64,000 nt of DNA from an uncultured Lachnospiraceae bacterium (GTDB lineage: Bacteria; Bacillota; Clostridia; Lachnospirales; Lachnospiraceae). How positions within the stretch are numbered: position 1 is the first letter of the stretch; each line of letters opens with the position of its first letter. The stretch is taken from NCBI GenBank assembly GCA_947591155.1, contig CANQDA010000010.1, positions 1 to 64,000 on the forward strand, written 5' to 3'. Both the position numbers and the translations under genes were made by a program. A model generated the notes under the pieces. It saw nothing but the letters and a program-made list of their open reading frames with translations, was not told the DNA's origin and did not search any database. Shown piece after piece: positions 7,381 to 16,369 of this stretch.

Positions 7381-8972
7381 CGCAGAAGCCTTCTGCGCGC
7401 CGATCCCTGGAGAAGGAAGAAGAAGGCGAGCAGCAGGAAGAAAGCTGTATAGATACACGCGGAACAGAACAGAGAGCCCCAAGACGTCCTGCCGAGATAC
7501 GGTAGGACGTTTTGCAGCAGGAAAAGCCCGGCGCCGCTTGCGGCGCAGACAAGAGCCGGCCGAATCAGGGAGTCTGACAAATCGGAGGAAAAACCGCTGC
7601 TTCTGTGCAGGACAAACAGCGAGCACACGGTGATGAGCGCCTGGCTGAACAGCATTCCGGCAAGGTAGCCGTCGATCCCGGCGGCAGGGACGAAGAAGAG
7701 GATCGCGACGAGGCGTACACCGAAGCCGGCAATATTCCAGGCGGTGACGAGCATCGTCGCACCGAGTCCGTGCAGGATGCTCACAAGGGTGGTATTGATG
7801 TAAAGAAACGGGCAGAGCAAGGCGAGTTTCCGGGTATAAATCCCGGCGAGTTCACTGTGGAACAGGAGCGCGCCGATGTCGGCGCCGAACAGCAGAAACG
7901 CGCCGAGGAAAAACAGGCCGAGCAGAAGGCTGCCCTGAAAGCTGGCATCCACGGTGCCGCTTATTTTTTTACCCTGATGCAGGGCGCGCGCCTCTGAGAC
8001 TGCCGGAAGCAGCAGCGTGCCGAGGGATGTCGTGATCGCTGTCGGAAACATGATCAGGGGAAGCGCCATACCGGTCAGCGTTCCGTATACGGCGAGTGCC
8101 TGAGAACTGTCGCAGCCGGATCGCTGCAGCATCTGAGGCAGAAGCGCCGCTTCGATTCCCTGGAGGACGCAGACCAGCATACGATTCAGTCCGAGAGGCA
8201 GGGAGACCGAGAGTATCCGATTCATATCCGAACGCCAGACGTTTGGACGGAGGATGCGCGCGCGGCCCTGCCTTCGGAACTTTCGGATCTGAGACGACTC
8301 GTCCGCGGAAAGGTCCGGATCTGAAAAAAACGGCGAGCTCTTTCCAAAAAACAGATGACCGACGCAAAACAGCGCGGCCGCAAGCTCGCCCGCCACCTGT
8401 CCGAGCGCCATGACGGCGGCGTCCATCGACTGTCCGTTTTTTTGCAGAAAAGAAAAAAAGAAAAGGACCGCGGCGATGCGAAGGAACTGTTCGATGAACT
8501 GCGCCGCAGACGGAACAGAGACGTTTTTTCTTCCGATGAAAAATCCGCCGATGCAGCCGTGGATCGCGGAAAACGGAATGGACAGGGCGACTATTTGCAA
8601 AAGAGCCGTGCAGGAAGGCTCAAGCAGGAAGGAGCGGGCGATGCGGGGCGCGCCGAAAAACAGGGCTGCCGAGCAGACACAGGAGAGTCCACCTGAGAGC
8701 AGCAGGGCGCAGGCGAGGATCCGAAGTGCGGAGCGCCTGTCCTTCTCGGCGTAGCATTCCGCGGTGAAGCGTGAGACGGCTGTCTGTATCCCGCCGCAGG
8801 AGAGTGCCATGCAGAAGGCGCAGACGGGGAGCGTGAGCTGGAACAGTCCAATCTGTGCCGCACCGATCGTGCGCGAGAGGAATATTTTATAGAAGAAACC
8901 TGCGATCCGGGTCAGAAGCCCGGTGAGTGTCAGGATCATGGTGCCTTTCAGGAGATAGTGACGTTGGTTCAT
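7362..8972 (-). CDS. spoVB: SpoVB-like polysaccharide/lipid flippase (MOP superfamily)
   Basis: This 536-residue polytopic membrane protein has repeated hydrophobic segments throughout, consistent with 14 transmembrane helices. The N-terminus (KGTMILTLTGLLTRIAGF, then YKIFLSRTIGAAQIGLFQL) is the hallmark of the SpoVB/MurJ-like branch of the MOP exporter superfamily, which in spore formers takes part in cortex synthesis. The exact substrate cannot be read from sequence. A cytoplasmic loop around residues 225-245 is unusually basic. The gene is convergent with the C39-like peptidase gene and overlaps it by 19 bp. Its 5' end faces the iscR promoter region. Confidence 0.85.
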   Translation of the reverse strand: MNQRHYLLKGTMILTLTGLLTRIAGFFYKIFLSRTIGAAQIGLFQLTLPVCAFCMALSCGGIQTAVSRFTAECYAEKDRRSALRILACALLLSGGLSCVCSAALFFGAPRIARSFLLEPSCTALLQIVALSIPFSAIHGCIGGFFIGRKNVSVPSAAQFIEQFLRIAAVLFFFSFLQKNGQSMDAAVMALGQVAGELAAALFCVGHLFFGKSSPFFSDPDLSADESSQIRKFRRQGRARILRPNVWRSDMNRILSVSLPLGLNRMLVCVLQGIEAALLPQMLQRSGCDSSQALAVYGTLTGMALPLIMFPTAITTSLGTLLLPAVSEARALHQGKKISGTVDASFQGSLLLGLFFLGAFLLFGADIGALLFHSELAGIYTRKLALLCPFLYINTTLVSILHGLGATMLVTAWNIAGFGVRLVAILFFVPAAGIDGYLAGMLFSQALITVCSLFVLHRSSGFSSDLSDSLIRPALVCAASGAGLFLLQNVLPYLGRTSWGSLFCSACIYTAFFLLLAFFFLLQGSARRRLLRYPTRI

Positions 8973-9070
8973 GTTTGACCGTCCGGAAACGATGTTGGTA
9001 AACTATATGCGTCAAAACGGGGGAGATAGTACAGCAATACCCGCCTGCTTAAGCGGGCGCTAAATTTTTC

Positions 9071-9099
9071 TTGACATATGGAAAGAGCGGTGTTATTCT
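9071..9099 (+). promoter_or_regulatory. iscR promoter
   Basis: TTGACA at 9071-9076 and TATTCT at 9094-9099 are separated by exactly 17 bp. The start codon of iscR follows about 40 bp downstream. Confidence 0.75.
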
Positions 9100-9106
9100 G
9101 TACACG

Positions 9107-9131
9107 AAATCCGAGTAAAACACTCGGAAAT
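9107..9131 (+). promoter_or_regulatory. Candidate IscR/Rrf2 autoregulatory operator
   Basis: CCGAGT (9111-9116) and ACTCGG (9122-9127) form an inverted repeat with a 5-bp centre, flanked by A/T bases, immediately downstream of the -10 box. Rrf2-family regulators bind similar short palindromes with a CCGA/TCGG core, so autorepression by the downstream IscR is likely (inference). Confidence 0.55.
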
Positions 9132-9141
9132 GGAGGGGATC

Positions 9142-9627
9142 ATGAAACTGTCTACAAAAGGAAGGTACGGTCTGCGGGCGATGATCGATCTTGCTCAGTA
9201 CAGCGAGCAGGAAGCAGTGTCGATCAGCAGCATCGCGCAGCGGCAGAACATTTCCGAGAGCTATCTGGAACAGTTGGTAGCGAAGCTGAAAAAGTCCGGT
9301 CTCGTGATGAGCACACGAGGGGCGCAGGGCGGCTATCGTCTGGCGCGCCCTGCGGATGAGATCTCGGTCGGAGACGTGCTTCGCGCGCTGGAGGGAAATC
9401 TCGAGGCAGTCGCCTGCTCGGCTCAGACGGGCGAGGGCTGTCAGGGATCGGATCTGTGTGTGACGAAGTACGTGTGGCAGAAGATCAATGAGAGCATTGC
9501 GAATACAGTCGACGAGATGATGCTCAGCCAGCTTGTCGAGGAGAGCAAAGAGGCGCAGCAGAAAAATGCGCGGAAGAAAAATGCGGATCAGCAGCCGGAT
9601 TATGGCAATCAGAGCTGCCTTGGCTGA
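9142..9627 (+). CDS. iscR: Rrf2-family Fe-S regulator IscR
   Basis: The ATG at 9142 is chosen because GGAGG lies seven bases upstream and the family starts MKLSTKGRYGLRAM; the ATG at 9130 has no ribosome site. The 161-residue protein has an N-terminal winged helix (recognition helix around 37-50) and three cysteines at about 92, 100 and 106 in the spacing expected for [2Fe-2S] binding. A charged C-terminal tail follows. It heads iscS and iscU and should tune cysteine desulfurase and scaffold production to Fe-S status. A palindrome between promoter and gene suggests autoregulation. Confidence 0.93.
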   Translation: MKLSTKGRYGLRAMIDLAQYSEQEAVSISSIAQRQNISESYLEQLVAKLKKSGLVMSTRGAQGGYRLARPADEISVGDVLRALEGNLEAVACSAQTGEGCQGSDLCVTKYVWQKINESIANTVDEMMLSQLVEESKEAQQKNARKKNADQQPDYGNQSCLG

Positions 9628-9731
9628 CAAAGAGACGTATGGATCCGGCGCAGGGCATGTGGCCCTCCGGTTACAGACACAGGAAAACAATGCAGCTTGC
9701 GCTGCAAGTATAGGATAGAAGGAGAATGAAC

Positions 9732-10916
9732 ATGGAACGACTGATTTATCTGGACAATGCCGCAACGACAAAGACTTCACCGACGGTGCTGGAGGCGATG
9801 CTCCCGTATTTTTCGGAATATTATGGGAATGCTTCAAGTATCTACAGCATCGGCGCAAAGAGCAAGGAAGCGATCAATCAAAGCAGGGCGACGATCGCGG
9901 ACACGCTCGGCGCAAAGCCCGAGGAGATCTATTTCACGGCCGGAGGTTCCGAGTCGGACAACTGGGCGATCAAGGCGACGGCGGAGGCATACGCGGCGAA
10001 AGGGAAGCACATCATCACGACGAAGATCGAGCATCACGCGGTGCTGCACAGCTGCGAGTATCTGGAAAAGCAAGGATACGAGGTGTCTTACATCGACGTC
10101 GATGAGAACGGTGTAGTGAAGCTGGATCAGCTCGAGAAGGCGATCCGTCCGGATACGATCCTGATCACGGTCATGTTTGCGAACAACGAGATCGGCACGA
10201 TCCAGCCGATCAAAGAGATCGGGGAGATCGCGAGAAAGCATGGAATTTTGTTTCACACGGATGCGGTGCAGGCGTACGGACAGCTTCCGATCAACGTAGA
10301 CGAGCTGAACATCGACATGCTGAGCTCCAGCGGCCACAAGATCTGCGGACCGAAGGGGATCGGCTTCCTCTACATCCGCAAGGGCGTGAAGATCCGTTCG
10401 TTTGTGCACGGCGGAGCGCAGGAGCGCAAGCGCCGCGCGGGTACGGAAAATGTCCCGGGCATCGTCGGATACGGGAAGGCAGCCGAGGAGGCGGTGTCGA
10501 CGATGAAGGAGCGCACGGCGAAGGAGATTGAACTGCGCGATTATCTGATCGATCGGATTGTGAAGGAGATTCCGTACACGAGGCTGAACGGGCATCGCAC
10601 AAAGCGCCTGCCGAACAACGCAAACTTCAGCTTTCAGTTCATCGAGGGCGAGTCCTTGCTGATCATGCTGGATATGGAAGGAATCTGCGGTTCGAGCGGT
10701 TCCGCCTGCACGTCCGGCTCGTTGGATCCGTCGCATGTGCTGCTGGCGATCGGCTTGCCACACGAGATCGCGCACGGTTCCCTGCGCCTGACGCTCGGCG
10801 CCGAGACGACGAAAGAGGACATTGATTTCGTGATCGAAAAGATTAAAGGGATCGTGGAACACTTGCGCAGCATGTCGCCTTTGTATGAGGACTTTGTGAA
10901 AAAGTCCCAGCATTAG
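9732..10916 (+). CDS. iscS: Cysteine desulfurase (IscS/NifS family)
   Basis: This PLP enzyme removes sulfur from cysteine and passes it to IscU and MnmA. The start at 9732 has better ribosome-site spacing (GGAG eight bases upstream) than the ATG two codons earlier at 9726. Motifs seen are YLDNAATT at the N-terminus, the PLP lysine in SSGHK at about 203 and the catalytic cysteine in SSGSACTSGS at about 326. The full length of 394 residues fits the group I desulfurases. It lies between iscR and iscU on the same strand, with about 100 bp on either side. Confidence 0.95.
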   Translation: MERLIYLDNAATTKTSPTVLEAMLPYFSEYYGNASSIYSIGAKSKEAINQSRATIADTLGAKPEEIYFTAGGSESDNWAIKATAEAYAAKGKHIITTKIEHHAVLHSCEYLEKQGYEVSYIDVDENGVVKLDQLEKAIRPDTILITVMFANNEIGTIQPIKEIGEIARKHGILFHTDAVQAYGQLPINVDELNIDMLSSSGHKICGPKGIGFLYIRKGVKIRSFVHGGAQERKRRAGTENVPGIVGYGKAAEEAVSTMKERTAKEIELRDYLIDRIVKEIPYTRLNGHRTKRLPNNANFSFQFIEGESLLIMLDMEGICGSSGSACTSGSLDPSHVLLAIGLPHEIAHGSLRLTLGAETTKEDIDFVIEKIKGIVEHLRSMSPLYEDFVKKSQH

Positions 10917-11019
10917 GGCTGGTTGTCCGACATTTGTCGGCGCGCATAACGTGCGGCTTTGCAGGCAATAGTTATAGAAAACAAATCGGTGAGAGATAAG
11001 AAACGGGAGGAGCACAATC

Positions 11020-11457
11020 ATGTATTCAGAGAAGGTAATGGATCATTTTCAGAACCCAAGGAATGTCGGAGAGATCGAGAATGCGAGCGGCGTCGGCACG
11101 GTCGGGAACGCGAAGTGCGGCGACATCATGCGCATGTATCTGGACATCGACGACAACGGCATTATTCAGGACGTGAAGTTCAAGACCTTCGGCTGCGGCG
11201 CGGCCGTGGCGACAAGCAGCATGGCGACCGAGCTTGTCAAGGGCAAAAGCATCCAGGAGGCGCTTCAGGTGACGAACAAGGCCGTGATGGAGGCGTTGGA
11301 CGGGCTTCCGCCGGTGAAGGTACACTGCTCATTGCTGGCGGAGGAGGCGATCCACGCGGCGCTGTGGGATTATGCGCAGAAGCATGGGATCGAGATCGAG
11401 GGACTCGACAAGCCGAAATCCGATATCAGTGAGGGCGAGGAAGAAGAGGAGTACTAG
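11020..11457 (+). CDS. iscU: Fe-S cluster scaffold IscU/NifU N-domain
   Basis: This 145-residue scaffold on which Fe-S clusters are assembled has the three conserved cysteines at about 33 (AKCGD), 59 (FGCGAA) and 103 (VHCSLLAEEA), plus the cluster-labile Asp at 35. A glutamate-rich tail (GEEEEEY) extends the C-terminus. The GGGAGG-type ribosome site and position directly after iscS point to one Fe-S operon. A second, divergent IscU-like protein is encoded near 35.4 kb; this copy is the canonical one. Confidence 0.95.
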   Translation: MYSEKVMDHFQNPRNVGEIENASGVGTVGNAKCGDIMRMYLDIDDNGIIQDVKFKTFGCGAAVATSSMATELVKGKSIQEALQVTNKAVMEALDGLPPVKVHCSLLAEEAIHAALWDYAQKHGIEIEGLDKPKSDISEGEEEEEY

Positions 11458-11471
11458 GTCGTCGGATACCC

Positions 11472-11570
11472 GGACGGAGCTGCACGGTACCCTTCCGGGT
11501 GCTTTTCCGGGAAACCGATAATACGGTATTCCGGAAAAACCACGCCGGAAATCCATGCAGCTCCTGTCTG
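11472..11570 (+). repeat. Interspersed hairpin repeat, copy A
   Basis: This is one of three related imperfect inverted repeats in the window. Outer arms: GGAGCTGCA (11476-11484) and TGCAGCTCC (11556-11564). Shared internal blocks are CACGGTACCCTT, TTCCGG, CCGGAAAA and CCGGAAATCC. Compared with copies B and C, the outer-arm bases differ on both sides in a way that keeps pairing. It lies in the 222-bp gap between iscU and mnmA. Confidence 0.75.
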
Positions 11571-11679
11571 TGGGATGAGGGAAGATATATTTTCGTTTGA
11601 AAATAAGAGACTGGAGAAAAGCGACCCTGAAAAATTTTTGGTTGCGGAGTCAGAGAGAAAGCGGTCGGGGAACTGAGAT

Positions 11680-12756
11680 ATGAAAAAGGGGAAAGTAGTC
11701 GTGGGGATGTCCGGCGGCGTGGACTCGTCAGTAGCGGCGTATCTGCTTCTGGAGGCCGGGTACGAGGTGATCGGCGTCACGATGCAGATCTGGCAGAAGG
11801 AGGATGACGACACGGCGAGCGAGAACGGCGGCTGCTGCGGTTTAAGCGCGGTGGAGGACGCCGCGCGGGTGGCGCAAAAGCTCGGCATCCCGCACTATGT
11901 CATGAACTTTCGCGATGAATTTCAGGAGAAGGTCATTTCGTATTTCATGGACGAGTATCTTGCGGGACGCACGCCGAATCCCTGCATTGCCTGCAACCGC
12001 TATGTGAAGTGGGAATCTCTTCTGCAGCGGAGCCTGCAGATCGGGGCGGACTATATCGCGACCGGACACTACGCGCGGGTCGAGCTGCTTCCCAACGGGC
12101 GTTACGCGCTGCGGCGATCGGCGACGGACGCAAAGGATCAGACCTACGCGCTCTACAGCCTGACGCAGGAGCAGCTTGCGCGCACGCTGATGCCGGTCGG
12201 CGATTACGGGAAGCCGCAGATTCGCGGGATCGCGGAGAAGCTTGGACTTTTCGTGGCGGACAAGCCCGACAGCATGGAGATCTGCTTTGTTCCGGATCAG
12301 GATTATGCGGGTTTCATTCGTGCCAACAGCGGCCGGGAGATCCCGGAGGGAAACTTCGTGAGGGCGGACGGCACGGTGATCGGCAGGCACAAGGGTATCA
12401 CGCACTATACGGTCGGCCAGAGGAAGGGGCTGAATCTTTCCATGGGGCGGCCGGTCTTTGTGACGGAGATCCGGCCGGAGACCAACGAGGTCGTGATCGG
12501 GGACGCGGAGGATGTCTTCACGGACAGGCTGCGCTGCAACCGCCTCAACTTCATGAGCGTGCCGAATATCGGGGGAGAACTCCCCGTGACTGCGAAGATT
12601 CGCTACAACCATAAGGGCGCGTCGGCCGTGGTGCGCAGGATCGGACCGGACGAAGCTGAGGTAATCTTCGAGGAGCAGGTTCGCGCGGTGACTCCCGGGC
12701 AGGCGGTCGTGTTTTACGACGGCGAGTATGTGGCCGGAGGCGGTACGATTTTGTGA
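11680..12756 (+). CDS. mnmA: tRNA 2-thiouridine synthase MnmA
   Basis: This 358-residue enzyme adds sulfur to uridine 34 of Lys, Glu and Gln tRNAs, using sulfur relayed from the desulfurase encoded upstream. The PP-loop SGGVDSS lies at 11-17. The two catalytic cysteines are at about 102 (NPCIACN) and 202 (MEICFVPD). The C-terminal beta-barrel region is complete. The ATG is preceded by a weak purine-rich site. Placement behind iscS-iscU is a common arrangement and provides the sulfur donor. Confidence 0.95.
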   Translation: MKKGKVVVGMSGGVDSSVAAYLLLEAGYEVIGVTMQIWQKEDDDTASENGGCCGLSAVEDAARVAQKLGIPHYVMNFRDEFQEKVISYFMDEYLAGRTPNPCIACNRYVKWESLLQRSLQIGADYIATGHYARVELLPNGRYALRRSATDAKDQTYALYSLTQEQLARTLMPVGDYGKPQIRGIAEKLGLFVADKPDSMEICFVPDQDYAGFIRANSGREIPEGNFVRADGTVIGRHKGITHYTVGQRKGLNLSMGRPVFVTEIRPETNEVVIGDAEDVFTDRLRCNRLNFMSVPNIGGELPVTAKIRYNHKGASAVVRRIGPDEAEVIFEEQVRAVTPGQAVVFYDGEYVAGGGTIL

Positions 12757-12831
12757 ACTACAGCCTGCGCCGATCCCTGTGAGGGCGTCCGGCGGGAACA
12801 AAACAGGAAGAGATCAGATGGAGAGTAAGAG

Positions 12832-14130
12832 ATGCACGGAGATCATACAGACAACAGACGTTATATGGATGATCCGGAGATCGCGACGCGTGTCCCGATG
12901 GGAAACGGGTTCTCTGAGACGAAAATGAGAAAAAGCGGGAGTCGATATCTGGACAATCGCCTGAGGGATGCTTCCGCCCGGCGTGAATCGGAGAAAGGAG
13001 ACCGCGGAGGGAATTCCGGAAAGAAACGTGGCCGAATGTTTGCTTTCCTGACGATCGTCCTGCTGATCCTGATTCTGTGCGCGGTGGCGGCGATCGTGCT
13101 GCTTGGGGGCAGGAGTGGGGACGCCGGGCAGAACAATCGTGCGGGTGCGCCGGACATCTTAAATCAGAACGTGCCGGATGGCATGGACGATGGCACAGAT
13201 CCGAACGCGCAGGCCGGGGAACCGGCACAGCAGGAGAATCAGCCGGAGGACTCTGGAAATGCGGAAACTTCAGAGGAAACTCAGGACGAGGTTCAGGCGG
13301 ACGGGCCGGACGCGGAGGGCGATTCCTCCGCCCAGGTCATTGACCTCGGAATTCTGGACAGCCCGTATGCGTCCCTGATGGATGCGCAGACCGGAGAGCT
13401 GTTGGCGACGAAGCGTAGCGAGGAGAAGATCTTTCCGGCTTCCATGACAAAGATCATCACCGTGATCACGGCGATCGAGCACATCCCGGACCTGGACGCG
13501 ACAATCTACATGGAAGAGGACTTCTATGAGGATCTGTACGACGAGGATGCGTCGCGCGCGGGCTTTGAGCCGGGTGAAGCGGCAGTGATCCGCGACCTGC
13601 TCTACGGGGCGTTGCTCCCGTCAGGTGCGGAGTGTTGTATTGAGCTTGCCAGACAGGCAGCCGGGTCGGAGAGTGCCTTTGTGGATCTGATGAATCAGAA
13701 GGCGGCTGAGCTCGGCCTTACGCAGACGCACTTTACAAACTGCACGGGACTGCACGATACAGAGCAGTTTTCGACCTGTACGGAGATCGCGAAGATCCTG
13801 CAGAACGCGATGCAGAACGAGACGTTTTTAAATGTATTCACGACGCACAGCTATTCCGTGGATCCTACTGATATCCATCCGGACGGGTTTACCTTCTGGA
13901 GCACGCTGTTTAAGGCCACGGCGAACGAGGACGTGACGGGCGGAGAGATCATCGGCGGCAAGACCGGTTTCACGGACGAGGCCGGGCACTGCCTGGCGAG
14001 CGTGGCTGAGATCTATGGAAAGAAGTACATTCTGGTGACCGCAGGCTGGGCGGAGGATCCGAAGAATGAGCTCTATCATATTGACGACGCATTTCGGGCG
14101 TATAATGCCCTCGGCAGCGTGTTGAGCTGA
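12832..14130 (+). CDS. Membrane-anchored D-alanyl-D-alanine carboxypeptidase (peptidase S11)
   Basis: The 432-residue protein has a basic cytoplasmic head (1-68), one transmembrane helix (about 69-91), an acidic low-complexity linker (about 100-168, rich in Gln, Glu, Asp and Ala) and an S11 domain. The SMTK nucleophile motif lies at 204-207 and KTG in GGKTGFT near 370. The second motif, normally SxN, reads SGA (about 264-266), so the usual Asn is absent. Such enzymes trim pentapeptide stems in peptidoglycan. The N-terminal cytoplasmic head plus linker is not the usual cleavable-signal form. The start has a GGAGAG site. Confidence 0.85.
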   Translation: MHGDHTDNRRYMDDPEIATRVPMGNGFSETKMRKSGSRYLDNRLRDASARRESEKGDRGGNSGKKRGRMFAFLTIVLLILILCAVAAIVLLGGRSGDAGQNNRAGAPDILNQNVPDGMDDGTDPNAQAGEPAQQENQPEDSGNAETSEETQDEVQADGPDAEGDSSAQVIDLGILDSPYASLMDAQTGELLATKRSEEKIFPASMTKIITVITAIEHIPDLDATIYMEEDFYEDLYDEDASRAGFEPGEAAVIRDLLYGALLPSGAECCIELARQAAGSESAFVDLMNQKAAELGLTQTHFTNCTGLHDTEQFSTCTEIAKILQNAMQNETFLNVFTTHSYSVDPTDIHPDGFTFWSTLFKATANEDVTGGEIIGGKTGFTDEAGHCLASVAEIYGKKYILVTAGWAEDPKNELYHIDDAFRAYNALGSVLS

Positions 14131-14215
14131 GAAAGGATGCGGCGATTCGATCGTCTGGTGCAGGGCGAAGTCCCATGTTGCGCGGATCAAAGCCGCAGGC
14201 CAAAGGGAGTAATTC

Positions 14216-15448
14216 ATGGAGAAAAGGACGGTAAAAACTGCGATAAAACGGCTGCTGCCGGCCATATTGCTTCTGCTGCTGATCTCCGGGACCGGCGGCA
14301 GGCTCGACGCGCGCGCGGCTGGCTGGAAATTCGGGGATCAGCTGAGCGGAAGTGAGAAAGAGCTCTATGATGCCCTGGAGCAGAATTACTTCACCATCAA
14401 AAATTATAAGAACGACAACAGTGTCTATATCCGGCTCAACGGAGGGATCACGGAGGCGGAAGGACGAAGTCTGGCATGGTTTCGGGTGCAGCGCGCTTTT
14501 TTGATGGATCACAGCGAGCTTTTCTGGATCCGTTTTCTGTCGATGAGTCTGATCATGGATTGGGACAGGTCGGCGGGCGCATACACGGCGTCCGGCATGG
14601 ACGTCTACTCACTGGACCGCTATCCGGGCATACGCAAGGAGATCGGGAGCGCCCAGAGCCAGCTTGCCAGGGCGATCGCAGCGGTGAAAAAGCGCGGCGG
14701 ACGTTACGCGAAGGTGAAGGCCGCGCACGACTATGTGATCAAACTGACCACCTATCCGAAGGATATTTTTTCGGAGCAGTATCACGCGGTGACCGGACCG
14801 CTTCTGAGCAAGTATTCCCACAGGGGTGTCTGTGAGGCGTACGCATGGCTGTTCGATATCATCTGCAAGGCGAACGGGATCCCCTGCGTTACGCTCGAAG
14901 GCGACAGCCACACGTGGAACTATGTGCAGATGGAGGATGGGAAATGGTATCTGGTGGACACGACCTGGGACGACGGAAGCAGGATCAGCTATAACTATTT
15001 CCTTGTTGGCTCGAACACGTCCGTGGGCGGGAAAAAGGTGAAGAAGACCCATCGCGCCGCATCAGTCTCGGAGATCTATCAGCTCAACGGCGTCGCCCCT
15101 TTGAAGTACCCGACGCTTTCTCAAAAGGCGTATAAGAAGGCCGGGAGCACGGCGGGGAAGGCACAGAACACAAAGAAGACAAAGAAAAAAGTCGCCTCGG
15201 TCAGGATCAAAAGCCCGGCGAAGACGGTAAAGGCGGGGAAAAAGCTGAAGCTCAGCGCGACAGTCCTCCCGAAAAACGCTTCAAACCGAAAGCTTAGATG
15301 GTCGTCGAGCAACACGAAGTACGCAACGGTGACGAGCAAGGGCGTTGTGAAGGCGAAGAAAGCCGGGAAGGGAAAGACGGTAAAGATCACCGCGAAGGCT
15401 GCGGACGGCAGCGGGAAGAAAGCGACGATCAAGATCAAAATCAAATAG
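14216..15448 (+). CDS. Secreted transglutaminase-like protein with C-terminal Big_2 domain
   Basis: This 410-residue exported protein has a signal peptide (core about 12-25, ARA at about 32-34). A transglutaminase-like cysteine-protease fold has its triad at about Cys206 (RGVCEAYAW), His232 (GDSHTWNYV) and Asp248 (YLVDTTWDD). A very lysine-rich linker (about 300-330) leads into a Big_2 Ig-like domain (SSNTKYATVTSKGVVKAK). Domains of this type act as peptidases or crosslinkers at the cell surface; the substrate is unknown. It is the third Big_2 protein in the region and lies 86 bp after the carboxypeptidase gene, so a joint role in wall remodelling is likely. Confidence 0.85.
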   Translation: MEKRTVKTAIKRLLPAILLLLLISGTGGRLDARAAGWKFGDQLSGSEKELYDALEQNYFTIKNYKNDNSVYIRLNGGITEAEGRSLAWFRVQRAFLMDHSELFWIRFLSMSLIMDWDRSAGAYTASGMDVYSLDRYPGIRKEIGSAQSQLARAIAAVKKRGGRYAKVKAAHDYVIKLTTYPKDIFSEQYHAVTGPLLSKYSHRGVCEAYAWLFDIICKANGIPCVTLEGDSHTWNYVQMEDGKWYLVDTTWDDGSRISYNYFLVGSNTSVGGKKVKKTHRAASVSEIYQLNGVAPLKYPTLSQKAYKKAGSTAGKAQNTKKTKKKVASVRIKSPAKTVKAGKKLKLSATVLPKNASNRKLRWSSSNTKYATVTSKGVVKAKKAGKGKTVKITAKAADGSGKKATIKIKIK

Positions 15449-15514
15449 AAAAACGGATCGGAACGACGCTGACTATTACGTGAATTCAGACAAGCAGAAC
15501 ACTGTTACATATTA

Positions 15515-15549
15515 CGAGGATTCAGATGAGCAGATCGTCCGAATCCTCG
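15515..15549. terminator. Hairpin between convergent genes
   Basis: CGAGGATTC (15515-15523) and GAATCCTCG (15541-15549) form a perfect 9-bp stem with a 17-base loop, between the ends of two convergent genes. There is no strong T-run, so terminator function is plausible but not proven. Confidence 0.5.
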
Positions 15550-15556
15550 ATGCGTT

Positions 15557-16369
15557 TCAGATGCGGATCTGACGCCCGATCCTACGCTCGAACACGGTGT
15601 AATATCGGAAACCCAGTCTTTTCAGGAGCTTTGCGGCGTCGCCGAAGCGGTAACAGAGGCCTGCAGGCTCGTGCGCGTCGGAGCCGACGGTGACGAGCTC
15701 GCCGCCGAGCTCGCGGTAGCGTTTCAGAACGCCCGTGCAGGGATTCGGCTCGCCGAGACCGTACTTGAGTCCGCCGGTATTGACCTCGAGGCATTTGCCG
15801 TTCTCGATCAGAAGGCGCAGGATCGGATCGATGAGCTCCGCGTAGGATTCATAGGAATAGTATTTGTTGCGGTTCAGGCCGTAGCGGACGATGTAGTCCA
15901 TATGCCCGAGCGTGTCGAACGAGGCCGGGTCGCAGAGTTTCAGCGTCTCGTACTGCACGCGGAAGAACTCCTCATAGCAGTCGCGCTCCGCGCGTCCCTC
16001 GAAATAAGCGGGGTAGTAGGGATCCATGCCGTTCAGGTTGTGCAGGGACGCGATGATGAAATCAAACGGGTACGTCCGGGAAAGCCGACCGAACGCTTCG
16101 GGCAGATGCGGCTGGATGCCGTACTCCATGCCGACGTCGATCCGGATCCGGCCGCGGTATTTTTCACGCAGCCCTGCCGTTTCAGAAAAATATCGGTCGA
16201 AGTCAATTCGGAAATCGCAGTCCGAGGGCGGAGCGTCCGGATCCTCGTGCTCTGTGAAGCACAGCCCGTCAAGGCCGAGAGAGAGCGCGCGCTCGATCAT
16301 CTGTGCGGCCGGCGTATCGCTGTCGCCCGAGAAATCAGAGTGGAGATGGCTGTCGTATTTTATATTCAT
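15557..16369 (-). CDS. PHP-domain phosphatase, HisJ/histidinol-phosphatase family
   Basis: The ATG at 16369 gives MNIKYDSHLHSDFSGDS, which places the metal-binding HxH motif of PHP enzymes at the N-terminus as expected; an in-frame ATG at 16429 would add 20 unlike residues. Further metal ligands are visible in CFTEHED, ASLHN, DTLGHMDYI and VGSDAHEP. The length of about 270 residues fits the HisJ-like histidinol-phosphate phosphatases. No other histidine genes are nearby, so the substrate could be another phosphate ester. The gene is convergent with the transglutaminase-like gene and divergent from gap. Confidence 0.82.
   Translation of the reverse strand: MNIKYDSHLHSDFSGDSDTPAAQMIERALSLGLDGLCFTEHEDPDAPPSDCDFRIDFDRYFSETAGLREKYRGRIRIDVGMEYGIQPHLPEAFGRLSRTYPFDFIIASLHNLNGMDPYYPAYFEGRAERDCYEEFFRVQYETLKLCDPASFDTLGHMDYIVRYGLNRNKYYSYESYAELIDPILRLLIENGKCLEVNTGGLKYGLGEPNPCTGVLKRYRELGGELVTVGSDAHEPAGLCYRFGDAAKLLKRLGFRYYTVFERRIGRQIRI

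Noticed and set aside
9834..11021. 395-residue minus-strand frame opposite iscS
   Set aside because: Long only because of the GC-rich, codon-biased sense gene; composition is that of an antisense frame and the sense protein has every catalytic motif.
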